11,143 bases of DNA from Methylovirgula sp. (GCA_030040215.1 JASHUD010000189.1:1-11143); one strand, 5' to 3'. Numbered from the stretch's first letter, positions 1 to 7,097 are shown. Notes: generated from the letters alone by a model not told the origin. Numbers and translations: made by a program.

Positions 1-1
1 T

Positions 2-424
2 GCCGCGCTGCAGGCCGCCATCCTGCTCATGGCGCAAGAGGAACTCGAAACCGCGGTCGAGAAAGCCGGCCGCCTGGTGCTGACCGGGCAGGCGACAAAC
101 GACGGCACGACGCAGGCGCAGTTCGCAACTGACGTGTGCGGCTATCTTCACGCCTTGTTCAACTGCAGCAATCTGATGATCAACATGCAGACGGCGGACA
201 CGTTCGCGGACGCCAGCCCCGCCGCGCCGACCTTGACCTTCGGTTCGAACGGTCAGGTGACCAATACTTGGTCCTATAACCCGGGAAATCCGGGCAGCAT
301 CGTGGTGCTGCAGGTCATGTATCAGTGGCCGGTGTTCGGCAACCTGCTCGGCTTCGGCCTATCAAACCTGCCGAACGGCAATCACCTCTTGATGGCGACC
401 TCCGTATTCAAGGAAGAGCCCTGA
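2..424 (+). CDS. TadE-family pilus assembly protein, 5' end outside the window
   Basis: About 140 residues are visible. The frame is open to the left edge, so the true start lies upstream and the ATG at 29 is probably internal. The visible N-terminus (hydrophobic ALQAAILL, then an amphipathic stretch ending RLVLTGQA) resembles the end of the TadE transmembrane helix and the conserved helix that follows it. TadE proteins are pilin-like minor components of the Flp/Tad pilus, anchored in the inner membrane with the bulk of the protein in the periplasm. Two cysteines (in DVCGYL and LFNCSN) could form a disulfide. The stop codon TGA at 422-424 shares its A with the ATG of the next TadE-like gene, so the two are almost certainly translated together. 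The assignment rests on the helix pattern and the neighbours, because the N-terminal signature is missing. Confidence 0.75.
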   Translation, partial: AALQAAILLMAQEELETAVEKAGRLVLTGQATNDGTTQAQFATDVCGYLHALFNCSNLMINMQTADTFADASPAAPTLTFGSNGQVTNTWSYNPGNPGSIVVLQVMYQWPVFGNLLGFGLSNLPNGNHLLMATSVFKEEP

Positions 425-990
425 TGAAACGCGCCCCGCACCGGCTGCCGCGGAGTTTTATCGGCAACGACCGCGCCATCGCCGCAGTCGAATTCGCCAT
501 CATTCTGCCGCTGATGCTGTTCGTCTTCGTCGGCGTGGCGCAGGTCGGCCAAGCGATCGAGATCAGCCGCAAAGTGACCGTCACCACGCGCATCGTGACC
601 GATCTCGTCACCCAATATTCGACCGTGTCCTGCTCGACGTTGAACACGGTGCTCGCCGCTTCGGCGCAGGTCATCGCTCCTTATTCGTCGAGCAATCTCT
701 CTATCACCGTTTCAGAAATCGACACGGTGAGCAGTAAGGCGACCATGGTTTGGACCGGGACGCTGAGCAGCAGCGGTACGATGACTTGCAGTACTCCCGC
801 CTCCAACTTCACTCTGCCAAGTGCGCTCGTGCAAACGAGCAGCACGGCAAGCTATTACATCTACGGGCAAGTCACCTACAGCTACACGCCCGTGCTCGGC
901 TACAAGATCATCGGCACGATCCCGATCTCGAACCAGATCTATATGAGCCCGCGGCTCACGAATTCGATCAGTTACACGGGATCTTCCTGA
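424..990 (+). CDS. TadE-family pilus assembly protein (second copy)
   Basis: 188 residues. The start ATG at 424 overlaps the preceding stop (ATGA), which favours it over the in-frame ATG at 325, which lies inside the upstream gene. Residues 1-15 are basic. They are followed by DRAIAAVEFAII and the hydrophobic segment LPLMLFVFVGVAQVG (about residues 26-42). This is the TadE signature: a conserved Glu-Phe pair at the start of a single membrane helix, resembling a type IV prepilin N-terminus. The rest is a Ser/Thr-rich periplasmic region with two cysteines (CSTLN, TCSTP). In Tad systems, TadE and TadF are pseudopilins matured by the TadV/CpaA peptidase. This protein could be the TadF counterpart, as the two families are hard to tell apart by eye. 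It ends 7 bp before the convergent TadG-like gene. Confidence 0.85.
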   Translation: MKRAPHRLPRSFIGNDRAIAAVEFAIILPLMLFVFVGVAQVGQAIEISRKVTVTTRIVTDLVTQYSTVSCSTLNTVLAASAQVIAPYSSSNLSITVSEIDTVSSKATMVWTGTLSSSGTMTCSTPASNFTLPSALVQTSSTASYYIYGQVTYSYTPVLGYKIIGTIPISNQIYMSPRLTNSISYTGSS

Positions 991-996
991 GCCACG

Positions 997-1009
997 CTCA
1001 CTGCGTGAG
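997..1009. other. small inverted repeat at the junction of convergent genes
   Basis: CTCAC, a 3-base loop TGC, then GTGAG form a perfect 5-bp stem between the convergent TadE-like and TadG-like genes, covering the stop codon of the latter (998-1000). It could be a weak two-way transcription barrier, but there is no T-run on either side. A 5-bp stem may be chance. Confidence 0.25.
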
Positions 1010-2464
1010 ATGCGCGCTGTTCACGGCATTGATGAACAGCGTGTTCAACGCCGTCGAAATATCCTGGTCGGTCGTCACCTCCTGGTAAAGTCCTGGCGAT
1101 GCGCAACTTTGCAGGGTCGTTCCGATGTTCGGTTGAAACGGCTCGACGTTGGCCGTGTAGAAGGCATTGCTCGGTAACGGTAAATAGTCCAGGTAGAGCA
1201 CCGCGATCCGGATCGGCAGCCCGTTACTGCTCACCCGGTTCTTGATGGTGGTGCAATTGGCCGTGTTCAGAAGAGATATTTGGCGGGTGCCGTCGTTCAT
1301 ATAGTCCTCGACTCCGTCGGTTACGAAGAACAGGACTTCTTGCGGGCTGTCACCGCTTTTGGTGGTGCCGTTCCCGGGAGTCGGCATGATGCTGTTGATT
1401 CCGGTGAGCGCATCGTCGATGTCGGTATCGCCGTCCGAATCGTTGCAGGTCGAGGTCAGCAGGCCGCTATTGTTATAGACCTCCAGCATCGTAATGTTGG
1501 AGGCGTCGTTCTGCGCGGTCGTCATGTTGGACGTCAACCCCGCGATCGTATTGAGCGGCGAACCGTAGGTACATCCGCCTCCCTTCCCCGAAGACTGGCT
1601 GGCATTGGTGTCGAATGTGTAGATCGCCAACTCATAGGTGGCTTTGTTCGACGTCGCTGTCGTAGAGGCCGTGCTCGCGAGATTCTCGATCGCCGTCGTC
1701 AGATTATCGATCCGCAATGTTATGCCCAGGTTGCGGGCGAGCGTATAATTGTCCTCGCCGTTTGGATTTCCGAGATTATCGTACGCAGGATCGGATTCGT
1801 GGCAGGCGAAGGCGCATCCGCCTTCATTCGTGCCGCTTACGGGCGAACCGGCCGTGGCGGTCATCATCGCGTTGATACCCGTGGTCGTGGCGGGGATCGC
1901 CATGGACGGCGAAGAGTCGGCGAGCACATAGAAGTTGATGTTCGGCGCGGTCGACGCGGTTGCCGTCGAACTGCCGGCGATCTTGATGTACTTTTGCCCG
2001 ATGACGCCGGCGAACGCCGTCGCGGATTGGGCCGTATAGGTGATGACCGCGGTTTGCGTGACGCTCTTGTTTGACGTGGTTTGCGTCACAGTGGCGGTCA
2101 AGCTGATCGAGCTCACACCCGAAATGGTCGAGGCTTGTGCATTGAACATATTCTCCGCGGCCGTCTGCGCCTCGGCTTCCGTCTCCGAAAGCATCGCCGG
2201 CGTCACCGCGGCGAGCGCCGCGGCGTCGGCGGCGGCGTCCATCATCGTCTGGCGCCGCGCCGCCGTCGTGTAATCGACGCCCATTCCCGCCGCGAAAGTG
2301 ATCGGCACGAGGACCAAAGCGAACGTGATGGCCACGTTGGCGCGCCGGTCGGCGGTAAACCGCGGCAACAGCGCGGCGATTTTCGAACCCCGCGGCGCGT
2401 TTCTCCGCGCCCACCGAAGCGGCGCGCAAAAGCCATGCAGTATCGAACCGAGCCTGGGCGACAT
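998..2464 (-). CDS. TadG-like pilus assembly protein with von Willebrand factor A domain
   Basis: 488 residues. After a basic N-terminus, residues 39-62 (DRRANVAITFALVLVPITFAAGM) form a single membrane anchor of TadG/TadE-like type, followed by the Ala-rich helix DYTTAARRQTMMDAAADAAALAA. The periplasmic part is a von Willebrand A domain with all elements of a metal-ion-dependent adhesion site: Asp183, Ser185 and Ser187 in LADSSPSM, Thr347 in GDTDIDDAL, and Asp383 in FVTDGVED. In Tad loci TadG is a membrane-anchored accessory protein needed for pilus formation or adhesion. The intact site suggests divalent-metal-dependent binding. A CAFACH motif lies at 217-222. The ATG at 2462-2464 is the first in frame. 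A purine stretch (GGGAA) precedes it, and the reading frame gives an N-terminal tail of about 38 residues. It runs opposite to the two TadE-like genes, which is unusual for a tad cluster. Confidence 0.87.
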   Translation of the reverse strand: MSPRLGSILHGFCAPLRWARRNAPRGSKIAALLPRFTADRRANVAITFALVLVPITFAAGMGVDYTTAARRQTMMDAAADAAALAAVTPAMLSETEAEAQTAAENMFNAQASTISGVSSISLTATVTQTTSNKSVTQTAVITYTAQSATAFAGVIGQKYIKIAGSSTATASTAPNINFYVLADSSPSMAIPATTTGINAMMTATAGSPVSGTNEGGCAFACHESDPAYDNLGNPNGEDNYTLARNLGITLRIDNLTTAIENLASTASTTATSNKATYELAIYTFDTNASQSSGKGGGCTYGSPLNTIAGLTSNMTTAQNDASNITMLEVYNNSGLLTSTCNDSDGDTDIDDALTGINSIMPTPGNGTTKSGDSPQEVLFFVTDGVEDYMNDGTRQISLLNTANCTTIKNRVSSNGLPIRIAVLYLDYLPLPSNAFYTANVEPFQPNIGTTLQSCASPGLYQEVTTDQDISTALNTLFINAVNSAHLTQ

Positions 2465-2701
2465 CGCGGGATTCCCATCCGATTGCCGCTAGGAAAGGCC
2501 GAGACCGGTAAAGACTTTGCTAGAGCAACCTCATAGACCTCCGGCTTGCACCCGGCTAAGCCGGGCGGGCCCAGTAAAATACCGCGTAGTGGCAAAGTTC
2601 TATCTGGCAATTCAACTGGTTATGTGGACGGCCCGGCGCCGAACCCGAGCGCCCGTTTCGTTTGCCTATCGTAAACCAAAACTTGCGCCAGGCGGCGAAA
2701 A
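2465..2701. other. intergenic region upstream of the TadG-like gene
   Basis: 237 bp lie between two genes that both run on the - strand. The region should hold the tadG-like promoter and the end of the ycgN-like transcript. It is more AT-rich than its surroundings around 2565-2630. On the - strand TTGAAT (about 2610) and TATTTT (about 2577) resemble promoter hexamers, but I found no pair at standard spacing. I found no convincing terminator behind the ycgN-like gene and no small ORF that I would support. Confidence 0.4.
2551..2565. other. GC-rich hairpin in the tadG-like leader
   Basis: CCCGGC, loop TAA, GCCGGG form a 6-bp all-GC stem. It lies 86-100 bases upstream of the tadG-like start. 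Neither strand has a T-run after it, so it is not a standard intrinsic terminator. It could be an operator, a leader RNA stem or chance. Confidence 0.3.
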
Positions 2702-3211
2702 TCAGGCTGGCGAGCGCTTTGCGCGGCGCGGCGCTTTTGTCGGCCAGCGCACGATATGGTCGGGATAGTCGTCGAGCTTGACTTCCCGCTCCGAAGCCGC
2801 GACGCGTCCGCGCACGGAGATGCCGGCGGTGTGCACCGTCTCGGCCGAGCCGGAGACAAGCGGATGCCACCAGGCAAGCGGTTTGCCTTCGGCGCGCAGC
2901 CGGTAGGCGCAGGTAGGCGGCAGCCAAGCAAGCGCCTGGGCCAGATCCGGCGTAAGCTTCAGGCAGTCGCGGACGCGGCGCCGGCGGTGCGCGTAATCGG
3001 CGCAGCGGCAGGTCGCGGCATTGAAAAGCCGGCAAGCGATGTCGGTGAAATGCACCGCCCCGCTATCCTCATCCTCAAGCTTGACGAGGCAGCAGCGCCC
3101 GCAGCCATCGCAAAGGCTCTCCCATTCCGCGGCGTCGAGCGCCTCGAGCGGCTTCGACTCCCAGAAGGGTCGGTCTTGCTTCGTAGGGGAAAGCGTCGGT
3201 CGGTTGCTCAT
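2702..3211 (-). CDS. UPF0260 (YcgN-type) cysteine-cluster protein
   Basis: 169 residues. The start ATG at 3209-3211 is preceded by GGAG (3216-3219 on the + strand) at 4 bases. The frame extends further upstream, but without a comparable ribosome site. The protein shows the CxxCxxCC cluster of the YkgJ/UPF0260 family at residues 34-41 (CDGCGRCC). Further cysteines are at 60 (TDIAC), 68, 70 (CRC), 83 (RDC) and 101 (TCAYR), together with the family-typical WLPPTCAYR and PLAWWHPLVSG. The family is annotated as a putative zinc- or iron-chelating domain, and its biochemical role is not established. The length is close to the usual 150 or so residues. The tail is basic (KAPRRAKRSPA). It is cytoplasmic, with no signal or membrane segment. 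It is divergent from the penicillin-binding protein gene, with 152 bp between the starts. Confidence 0.93.
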   Translation of the reverse strand: MSNRPTLSPTKQDRPFWESKPLEALDAAEWESLCDGCGRCCLVKLEDEDSGAVHFTDIACRLFNAATCRCADYAHRRRRVRDCLKLTPDLAQALAWLPPTCAYRLRAEGKPLAWWHPLVSGSAETVHTAGISVRGRVAASEREVKLDDYPDHIVRWPTKAPRRAKRSPA

Positions 3212-3215
3212 GCGG

Positions 3216-3219
3216 CTCC
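3216..3219 (-). promoter_or_regulatory. ribosome binding site deciding the UPF0260 start
   Basis: GGAG read on the - strand, 4 bases before ATG 3211. It supports this start over the upstream in-frame ATG at 3322, which would add 37 residues that look like translated intergenic DNA. Confidence 0.7.
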
Positions 3220-3350
3220 GCTTGCCCGGCAATCCTATGGCCGCGACGCCGCCATTGTTATCGCAAGGATTGTGGATAGGCCATAAAATTGCAAATATTG
3301 CCGCCCCTTGCTCATTGGCCAACGACGCGGGCCGGTTGGCCGGGCGAGGC

Positions 3351-3356
3351 AGAGGA
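3351..3356 (+). promoter_or_regulatory. ribosome binding site deciding the GTG start of the penicillin-binding protein
   Basis: AGAGGA, 7 bases before GTG 3364. No such site precedes the other in-frame candidate, TTG 3289, so GTG 3364 is preferred. Confidence 0.7.
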
Positions 3357-3363
3357 AAAGCAC

Positions 3364-5586
3364 GTGGCCGATACGCCGAGCGGATGGTTCCAGCGGCTGC
3401 GATCGTCGCGCTTCTACAAGCAGACGGCGCGCGCCCTGCTCGCCCTCGACGCTTTTATCGACTCTTCGCTCTACGATTCCAAGGACCGGGCGCGCGCGTC
3501 CTATGCGGCGTTCGCCGCTTGGATGGACCGGTTTCACGTGTCGGGCTGGCGCCGTCTGCTGATCGAGCTTGCTTGCGAAGGCTCGAACATCGCGCTCGCC
3601 GGCGCATTCGTCGCCCTGTTTCTGGCCATCCCGGCTTTTCAGGAGACTTCCGACAACTGGCTGAAGAAAGAGGATCTCGCCGTCACCTTTCTCGACCGAT
3701 ACGGCCAGGAGGTCGGCCGGCGCGGCATCAAACACGACGATTCCGTGCCGCTCGAGCAGATGCCGAAATATCTGATCGACGCGGTGATCGCCACCGAGGA
3801 CCGGCGGTTCTTCGAACATGTCGGAATCGATTTCATCGGCGTGTTTCGTGCCTTGACCGTCGATGCGCGCGCCAACGGCGTCGTGCAGGGCGGTTCCTCG
3901 ATCACCCAGCAATTGGCCAAGAACATCTTCCTTTCCAACCAGCGCACGCTGACGCGCAAGATCAAGGAAGCCTATCTCGCGCTCTGGCTCGAAGGCCATC
4001 TGTCGAAGCGCGAGATTCTTCAGCTCTATCTCGACCGCACGTATATGGGCGGCGGCACGTTCGGCGTGCAGGCCGCTTCGGAATTTTACTTCGGCAAATC
4101 GGTTCGCGACGTGACGCTCGCCGAGGCGGCGATGCTCGCCGGGCTCTTCAAGGCGCCGGAAAAATACGCGCCGCACGTCAACTTGCCGGCGGCTCGCGCC
4201 CGCGCCAACGACGTCCTCAACAATCTGGTCGACGCCGGCTATCTGACGCAGGGGCAGATCTACGCCGCGGTGCGCAACCCGGCGACGCCGATCGCGCATA
4301 ACGGCGACGAGGATGCGCCGAATTGGTATCTCGATTGGGCTTACGACGAAGTGCACCAGCTCGCCGAAGAAGGAAAGCTCGGCAACGATCGCGTCCTGAC
4401 GGTGCGTACCGCGCTCGATTCCAATCTTCAGAAGTTCGCCGATCAGACGATCAACAATCAATTGATCGAATATGGCCAGGGCTACCACGTCAAGGAATCG
4501 GCGATGGTCATTCTCGATCCGTCGAACGGCGCGGTGCGCACGATCGTCGGCGGCACGGATTACGGCGTGAGCCAGTTCAACCGCGCCTTGGCGGCGCGCC
4601 AGCCGGGTTCCTCGTTCAAGCCGTTCGTCTATCTGACCGCGCTGCTGACCGGAAAATTCCATCCCGATACGATCGTCGTGGACGAGCCGATTTGCCTCGG
4701 CAACTGGTGTCCGCACAATTTCGGCAACACCTACGTCGGCAGAATCCCGCTCGTCGGCGCCTTGACCCATTCGCTGAACAGCGTGGCCGTCCGCCTGTCG
4801 ATCGACATCGGCGAGATCTATTCCGTTCCCGGCCACAACAACGTCTTCGAGGCGGCCAAGCGCGGCCGCGCCAAGATCGTCGAGACGGCGCGAAAAATGG
4901 GTATTTCGACGCCCTTGATCGACACCGTATCGCTGCCGATCGGGGCCGACGAAGTCACCGCCATGGACATGGCCGGCGCCTACGCGACCTTCGCCAACGG
5001 CGGCAAACGCATCCATCCCTTCGCCGCGGTCGAGATCTATAATAGCCGCGGCGACCTGATCTACAGCCACGACCGCGATAACCCGCCGCCGCAGCAGATC
5101 TTTGCTCCGGGACCGATCCTCGACATGATCTCGATGATGAAACATGTCGTCGAAGACGGGACCGGGCGCCGGGCGATGCTCGACGGCATTGACGCCGCCG
5201 GCAAGACCGGCACGACGAACGGATTCAAGGACGCGTGGTTCGACGGCTATACCGGCAATTACGTCGGCATCATATGGTTCGGCAACGACGACGATACTCC
5301 GACCAACAAAATGACCGGCGGCTCGTTGCCCGCCGCCACGTGGCACGAGATCATGCAATATGCGCATCAAGGCATCGACTTGAAGCCGCTGCCCGGAGAC
5401 CAGCTACCGAGCCCTGCTCCGCCAACTCCGCCAGCGACGCCCAGCGTCGCCGCCGCGGACGCGCCGCAGAAGCCGCCCAGCCTGTCACGCCGTTCGGCCG
5501 ACGTGCTGGCGACGATCGAAGAGGCGGCGAAGTCGATCGAAAGCCAACGTCTGGGCGCCGCGGACAGCGGCGCGCCTCATCCTTGA
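3364..5586 (+). CDS. bifunctional class A penicillin-binding protein (PBP1A type)
   Basis: 740 residues from GTG 3364. The protein polymerises glycan strands from lipid II and cross-links the stem peptides. It is anchored in the inner membrane and acts in the periplasm. In order it has a cytoplasmic tail of about 75 residues, one membrane helix (about 76-92, IALAGAFVALFLAIPAF), a GT51 transglycosylase domain, a transpeptidase domain and a Pro/Ala-rich tail. GT51 marks are the catalytic Glu145 in ATEDRRFFEH, GGSSITQQLAKN (176-187), and the segment ending in FGVQAASEFYFGKS. Transpeptidase marks are the nucleophile Ser416 with Lys419 (GSSFK), SLN (470-472) and Lys-Thr-Gly (614-616). All key residues are present. 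The linker between the domains is short, and I see neither the large inserted domain of E. coli PBP1A nor the C-terminal domain of PBP1C. It is likely the first gene of an operon with the DUF1214 and DUF1254 genes. Confidence 0.96.
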   Translation: MADTPSGWFQRLRSSRFYKQTARALLALDAFIDSSLYDSKDRARASYAAFAAWMDRFHVSGWRRLLIELACEGSNIALAGAFVALFLAIPAFQETSDNWLKKEDLAVTFLDRYGQEVGRRGIKHDDSVPLEQMPKYLIDAVIATEDRRFFEHVGIDFIGVFRALTVDARANGVVQGGSSITQQLAKNIFLSNQRTLTRKIKEAYLALWLEGHLSKREILQLYLDRTYMGGGTFGVQAASEFYFGKSVRDVTLAEAAMLAGLFKAPEKYAPHVNLPAARARANDVLNNLVDAGYLTQGQIYAAVRNPATPIAHNGDEDAPNWYLDWAYDEVHQLAEEGKLGNDRVLTVRTALDSNLQKFADQTINNQLIEYGQGYHVKESAMVILDPSNGAVRTIVGGTDYGVSQFNRALAARQPGSSFKPFVYLTALLTGKFHPDTIVVDEPICLGNWCPHNFGNTYVGRIPLVGALTHSLNSVAVRLSIDIGEIYSVPGHNNVFEAAKRGRAKIVETARKMGISTPLIDTVSLPIGADEVTAMDMAGAYATFANGGKRIHPFAAVEIYNSRGDLIYSHDRDNPPPQQIFAPGPILDMISMMKHVVEDGTGRRAMLDGIDAAGKTGTTNGFKDAWFDGYTGNYVGIIWFGNDDDTPTNKMTGGSLPAATWHEIMQYAHQGIDLKPLPGDQLPSPAPPTPPATPSVAAADAPQKPPSLSRRSADVLATIEEAAKSIESQRLGAADSGAPHP

Positions 5587-5614
5587 ACGCGGCGGACCGC
5601 GCAGGCCAAATGAC

Positions 5615-6193
5615 GTGCTGAACCTTTTCAGATTCCTCGTGATCGTGCTGGCCGGAACCGCGCTCGGCTTTGTCGTCACCTATCGCGTTCTGCAGCGCGG
5701 GCCGGTGTTCAATGTGGTGAGCGTCGGCCCATGGACGACGGTCCCAAAAAGCGGATCCCTCGACAGCGATCCCTACACGCGGGCCATTGAGGCGCGCAGC
5801 GCCGAATTGCCGCTCGGCAGCGCCGAAGGATTGACGTTTATCGCCCGTACCGACAGCAGCGGCGCGCCGCTGTTGCCGCGCTGCGACTATGCGGTGAGCG
5901 GTTCCGTCGCGCCGACCCGCTATTGGACTTTGACGCTTCTCTCGCGGCGCGGATTTCTCATCGATAATCCCGCCAAGCGTTTCGGCTTTACCTCGGCGGA
6001 ACTGGTGCGCGCCGCCGACGGCACGTTCGACATCACCGTCGCGCGCCAAGCCAGGCCCGGCAATTGGCTGCCGCTCGGCAAGGCGCAGCCCTTCATCTTG
6101 ATGCTGCGGCTCTACGATACGCTGCTCGACTTCGGCACCGCCAAGGCGGACGCAAGCGCGATGCCGAAAATCGCCAGAGGCCGCTGCGCATGA
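5615..6193 (+). CDS. DUF1214 domain membrane-anchored protein
   Basis: 192 residues from GTG 5615, the only plausible start in frame, with a weak GCAGG 9 bases before it. Residues 2-24 (LNLFRFLVIVLAGTALGFVVTYR) form an N-terminal membrane anchor or uncleaved signal, so the domain should lie in the periplasm. The rest resembles DUF1214: DPYTRAIEARSAELPLGSAEGLTF, then a conserved-looking CDYAVSG...RYWTLTL, GNWLPLG and FILMLRLYDT near the C-terminus. DUF1214 is most familiar as the C-terminal half of DUF1254-DUF1214 proteins, and its activity is unknown. Here it is a gene of its own, 28 bp after the penicillin-binding protein gene. It overlaps the DUF1254 gene by 4 bases (ATGA), so the two are probably translated together. 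Confidence 0.85.
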   Translation: MLNLFRFLVIVLAGTALGFVVTYRVLQRGPVFNVVSVGPWTTVPKSGSLDSDPYTRAIEARSAELPLGSAEGLTFIARTDSSGAPLLPRCDYAVSGSVAPTRYWTLTLLSRRGFLIDNPAKRFGFTSAELVRAADGTFDITVARQARPGNWLPLGKAQPFILMLRLYDTLLDFGTAKADASAMPKIARGRCA

Positions 6194-6777
6194 ACTTCTT
6201 CGCCCGGCCGTTCGGTCTGTTGCTTTCGCTGTTGGGCATTGTGTTCGTCGCCGCCGGCGTGCATCTTGCCTCGATCCTGGCAATGCCGGAAATCGCCCCG
6301 CGCGACGCCTACGCGCGGCTTGCCGCGCTCGCCAGGCCGGGGCAGATGACGCTGCTGCCGCAAGCGCTGCCCGGTCACGAGATGACGCCCTTCGAGGATC
6401 CGGCTTTGGCGCAGGCCGTCTGCCTTTACGATCTCTCCAACGGACCTTTGCACGTCCATGCCGACATCGAAGATCCGGGGCTTCTTACTCTCTCGTTTCG
6501 GACGCGAGACGGACGCGTTTTCTATTCCATGACCGACCAGGCGGCGCTGCACGGCAGCATCGAGGTCCGCATCATGACGCAACCGCAACTCGAGGCGGTC
6601 GAGGCAAGCGACGAGGATGACGAGAACGAACCCTTGCAGGAATTGCGGCTCGTGGCGCCCGATAAGAAGGGGTTCGTGCTGGTCAATGCGCTTGCCGCGT
6701 TTCCCAGCGAGCGCGCCGACGCGGAAGCGCGCGCAACTTCGATCTCCTGTTCGACCGAGACCGTGGCGCGCGACTGA
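6190..6777 (+). CDS. DUF1254-like membrane-anchored protein
   Basis: 195 residues. ATG 6190 overlaps the stop of the DUF1214 gene. Residues 9-31 (GLLLSLLGIVFVAAGVHLASILA) form a membrane anchor. They are followed by PRDAYARLAALARPGQMTLLP and PFEDPALAQAVCLYDLSNGPLHVHADIEDPGLLTLSFRTRDGRVFYSMTD. This matches the small, stand-alone DUF1254 proteins that accompany DUF1214 proteins in Hyphomicrobiales. No enzyme motif is visible and the function is unknown. An acidic run lies at about 139-148 (ASDEDDENEP). The gene ends 2 bp from the stop of the convergent 67-residue gene. Pairing with DUF1214 is the strongest evidence for the family call, because the sequence itself is divergent. A periplasmic complex with the DUF1214 partner is an inference. 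Confidence 0.72.
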   Translation: MNFFARPFGLLLSLLGIVFVAAGVHLASILAMPEIAPRDAYARLAALARPGQMTLLPQALPGHEMTPFEDPALAQAVCLYDLSNGPLHVHADIEDPGLLTLSFRTRDGRVFYSMTDQAALHGSIEVRIMTQPQLEAVEASDEDDENEPLQELRLVAPDKKGFVLVNALAAFPSERADAEARATSISCSTETVARD

Positions 6778-6779
6778 GC

Positions 6780-6983
6780 TTAGCGCTCGGCGCGTTCGGC
6801 AGGCGGCGGCGCGCGGCGGCGCGCCGCATTGCGCTTTCGCTTTGGCGGCTTGGTGTAATCGTCGAACCGCGCGAAGCGCACGCCGGTAAAAAACAGAATT
6901 TCGGCGCCGTCGGCGATATCGCTGCACGCCGGACGAGACCGCGAACCGCACTCCCGCGGCCGGAAGGCAACCAGTTCCCCCAT
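6780..6983 (-). CDS. small conserved-looking hypothetical protein, 67 residues
   Basis: From ATG 6983, with a G-rich stretch (GGGGG) just upstream. The frame could extend to 7037, but those residues look unlike a protein N-terminus. The protein begins MGELVAFRPR, contains GAEILFFTGVRFARFDDY (26-43) and ends in a very basic tail (KPPKRKRNAARRRAPPP). Short alphaproteobacterial proteins with a VxFRPR start, an ILFFTGVR core and a basic tail are familiar to me as unnamed hypotheticals, so I think the gene is real, but no function is known. It has no membrane segment and no metal motif. The basic tail may bind nucleic acid or acidic partners, which is speculation. It lies 114 bp downstream of the DUF1491 gene on the same strand and may share its transcript. 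Confidence 0.65.
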   Translation of the reverse strand: MGELVAFRPRECGSRSRPACSDIADGAEILFFTGVRFARFDDYTKPPKRKRNAARRRAPPPAERAER

Positions 6984-7097
6984 TGGACCCCCACGCGCGA
7001 CCCGATTGTTTCGCTTGCCGCGCAGACTGGAGTCCAACTGGTTAACGCCGGATCAACGCCGCTCCGGCGCGAAGCAAATTGCGGCGCTCCGGGCGGC
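6984..7097. other. spacer between the DUF1491 and 67-residue genes
   Basis: 114 bp between two - strand genes. It contains an inverted repeat, CGCCGG (7046-7051) and CCGGCG (7064-7069), with a 12-base loop. There is no T-run on the - strand side, so it is a poor terminator candidate. I cannot tell whether the downstream gene has its own promoter. Confidence 0.3.

Larger units (their letters stand above)
3212..3363. promoter_or_regulatory. divergent promoter region between UPF0260 and penicillin-binding protein genes
   Basis: 152 bp between two divergent starts. It must hold promoters for both directions. The stretch 3280-3300 (CCATAAAATTGCAAATATTG) is distinctly AT-rich for this genome and is the likeliest place for promoter elements. 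TAAAAT at 3284-3289 resembles a -10 hexamer, but no good -35 sits 16-18 bases before it. Exact promoters cannot be assigned by eye. Confidence 0.4.

Noticed and set aside
1412..1441. EF-hand-like Asp repeat in the TadG-like protein (DSDGDTDIDD)
   Set aside because: The position matches the Thr-containing loop of the von Willebrand A metal site (the GGTN-type loop of other such domains), so a separate calcium-binding motif is not needed.
1280..2074. 264-codon + strand frame opposite the TadG-like gene
   Set aside because: Antisense shadow. The - strand frame has a complete von Willebrand A metal site.
3289..3363. TTG 3289 as the start of the penicillin-binding protein
   Set aside because: It would add 25 residues with no ribosome site before it. 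GTG 3364 has AGAGGA at 7 bases and gives a more typical basic N-terminus.
3021..4301. 426-codon + strand frame overlapping the UPF0260 gene and the penicillin-binding protein gene
   Set aside because: It spans the divergent promoter and is out of frame with both recognised proteins. Its product is arginine-rich with no motif.
3235..5370. 711-codon open frame on the - strand opposite the penicillin-binding protein gene
   Set aside because: It is a GC-rich antisense shadow. Its translation has no domain and is full of Arg, Asp, Val and His typical of antisense frames, while the + strand frame has a complete set of catalytic motifs.
7046..7069. inverted repeat CGCCGG/CCGGCG as a terminator for DUF1491
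   Set aside because: The loop is 12 bases and no T-run follows on the - strand. In DNA this GC-rich, a 6-bp repeat can occur by chance.
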